Shown: positions 62,808 to 64,000 of the stretch, piece by piece
How the letters are laid out: every line of letters starts with the position of its first letter
How positions within the stretch are numbered: the stretch's first letter is position 1
NCBI GenBank assembly: GCA_947044365.1
Contig: OX345652.1
Coordinates: forward strand, 837,001-901,000
DNA length: 64,000 nt
Direction: 5' to 3'
Origin: Petrosia ficiformis
Lineage: Eukaryota; Porifera; Demospongiae; Haplosclerida; Petrosiidae
The notes under the pieces: generated by a model
What the model saw: the letters and a program-made list of their open reading frames with translations, nothing else
Database searches by the model: none
What the model was told of the DNA's origin: nothing
Position numbers and translations under genes: made by a program

Positions 62808-62905
62808 AAATATATATATAATATTATTATGATGATTACATTAATACAATTTACCTTTGTATCAAAAAGGAATAGTAGAATCACTAACCATGAATTCATT
62901 TCCAT
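59649..62905 (-). CDS. Delta-like DSL/EGF transmembrane Notch ligand
   Basis: Six exons on the minus strand, all in phase, 681 residues: 62855-62905 (signal peptide MEMNSWLVILLFLFDTK), 62382-62669 and 61958-62255 (N-terminal MNNL-like region, then a six-cysteine DSL domain at about 167-210, SENYYGSTC...GHYVC...C...C), 61083-61734 (six EGF-like repeats, residues 213-429), 60648-60760 (transmembrane helix about 432-452 followed by basic KYRRG), 59649-60292 (cytoplasmic tail, about 214 residues). The last three EGF repeats are almost identical (GCDPIGGYC, LCKSGWNGLYC). The tail is rich in tyrosine motifs: SEYSEV, SQYSLV, SEYSLL, DYENV. It should bind Notch on neighbouring cells through the DSL domain. 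Which Delta paralogue it is cannot be said. Confidence 0.9.
60490..60516. repeat. One-arm fragment of the TGCAAAAATTAAATAG element
   Basis: CCTTGCAACTGTACTAACCAATA matches the inner arm of the element at 29471-29905. It lies in the intron between the transmembrane and tail exons of the Delta-like gene. Confidence 0.5.
62704..62825 (+). repeat. TA microsatellite
   Basis: TATATA runs with GTA and AATA interruptions in intron 1 of the Delta-like gene. The Ile/Tyr open frame through it is an artefact. Confidence 0.9.
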
Positions 62906-64000
62906 GTGCTACCAGTAGTAGACTACTTCTCAAATGCAACAATTAATGAAGTTTTGTTTGTATTAATAATCACCACTTAATAAATTCATTTTCAGTTTCA
63001 AATTCCAAAATCATTAATAACTCAGAGTAAATGTTGTTAGAGATACAGAAATAGATGTTACAATATAAATATTGCAATCTGCTTTAACTACAGTAAGATG
63101 TTTTATTGGATGTACATAAACTAAGAAGTGCTTCGGATCCTAAATAAAACTCCTTTCATAGAAATGCTTTCAATTACAGCATGCACCTATTTGTATCTAG
63201 CTAGGCTTCTTCGTCAAGATATGATCTATTAATCTACTTTAATGAAAACTATATACACTTTTCACGCATAACATGTTGTTATTGGGTTACACAATTCACT
63301 CATGTGAATTATCAAAATTCCATTGAGTATAAATTCAAATAATCATCTGAAAAGCTTATACTACAGTGGCGAAATAGTAGGTCAGGTTAGTCAGGTTTCA
63401 ACCTGACCACTTTTTGTGAGGACCATTATTATATGTACATGTACATTGAGTTGTATGTAGATTGAGTTCACTCATAATGACATGATTTCTATAATGTTTC
63501 TCACAGTGTTAGTTTGTTTATTTGCATTTAACCTACATGTTAAATGGGAACTATGCCTTTGTGGTTTTTTTGCACGAGTGCTTTTATTCATGGTCATTTT
63601 TTCATGCATATTGCATAATATATATATATGTTGATTATACTTTAGTCTGTAATACAATTATCAATAAAAATGTACTTATTCAACTTTCAGCCTGACCAAT
63701 CAAAATTTTGTCACTCCACCTCTGTACTAGATTGGTAAATAACACAACCGCACACACTGAAAATAGGTTTCACTTTTTGTGGCATTAATTCACAACAAAG
63801 AAATATATATGTAGACTTTCACCATTTGTAAACAAGCCATTAACAGGTGGTCTATATAATGTTATAGCATCCATATATCCATATTATAATTATGTACATG
63901 CAATAACTGTATTATGTATGATTAATGCTACAGTTTATATCTGCTTACTAATAAAAATACACTGTTTCTCTATCTAGCTATTCTGTTTAGTTATTTATAA
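62906..64000. other. Upstream region of the Delta-like gene, no further gene seen
   Basis: About 1.1 kb. No exon recognised on either strand. Should contain the Delta-like promoter. One possible TIR element lies at 63362-63726. Confidence 0.6.
63362..63726. mobile_element. TA-flanked TIR element (CAGTGGCGAAATAG / GTCAGG)
   Basis: Left end TACAGTGGCGAAATAG...GTCAGGTTTCAACCTGACCA; right end, inverted, TACAGAGGTGGAGTGACAAA...TTGGTCAGGCTGAAAGTTG. Ends agree imperfectly over about 45 bases with gaps. About 365 bases without coding content; a decayed DNA-transposon relic. Confidence 0.45.

Overview
This is a eukaryotic, animal-type genomic window. It is AT-rich, has GT-AG introns that are mostly short, dense genes on both strands, and many small terminal-inverted-repeat (TIR) elements and microsatellites. 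The gene set (a Delta-type Notch ligand, Ig/FN3 receptors with tyrosine-motif tails, THOC2, MRPS15, inorganic pyrophosphatase, SLC15-like transporters) points to an early-branching metazoan. A marine demosponge such as Amphimedon is my best guess; this is inference, not something the sequence states. Spliced gene models were built by hand from splice signals, reading-phase continuity and remembered family sequences. In every complete model the exon lengths sum to a multiple of three; THOC2 lacks its 5' end here.

Layout. 1-4.1 kb: two intronless SLC15/POT-like transporter genes, the second frameshifted. 5.3-18.3 kb: a 32-exon THOC2 (nuclear mRNA export) gene whose N-terminal exons were not found. 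19.0-27.8 kb: four more intronless POT-like genes, the first a pseudogene. 28.4-46.1 kb: three paralogous Ig-FN3 single-pass receptors (B on minus; C and D on plus). B and C start head to head, and C and D are tandem duplicates. 47.3-52.9 kb: inorganic pyrophosphatase (minus) and mitochondrial ribosomal protein S15 (plus), head to head with about 60 bp between start codons. 53.5-55.2 kb: a seventh POT-like copy (minus) with a premature stop. 55.6-59.3 kb: a SAM domain fused to a histidine phosphatase (minus). 59.6-62.9 kb: a Delta-like DSL/EGF ligand (minus). 62.9-64 kb: no gene seen.

Themes. (1) A young, decaying POT transporter cluster surrounds a housekeeping gene. Most copies carry an N-terminal E-x-x-x-L-[LIV] signal suggesting an endolysosomal location, like animal SLC15A3/A4. 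(2) The receptor trio shares exon phases and domain order outside the cell but has two different tail types, as in paired-receptor clusters. (3) Several TIR element families are scattered through introns, and one copy appears to supply the stop codon and an AATAAA of THOC2. The most interesting leads are the receptor trio, the SAM-phosphatase fusion, the two in-frame starts of the pyrophosphatase with its compact shared promoter, and the Delta ligand with repeated S-x-Y-S motifs in its tail.
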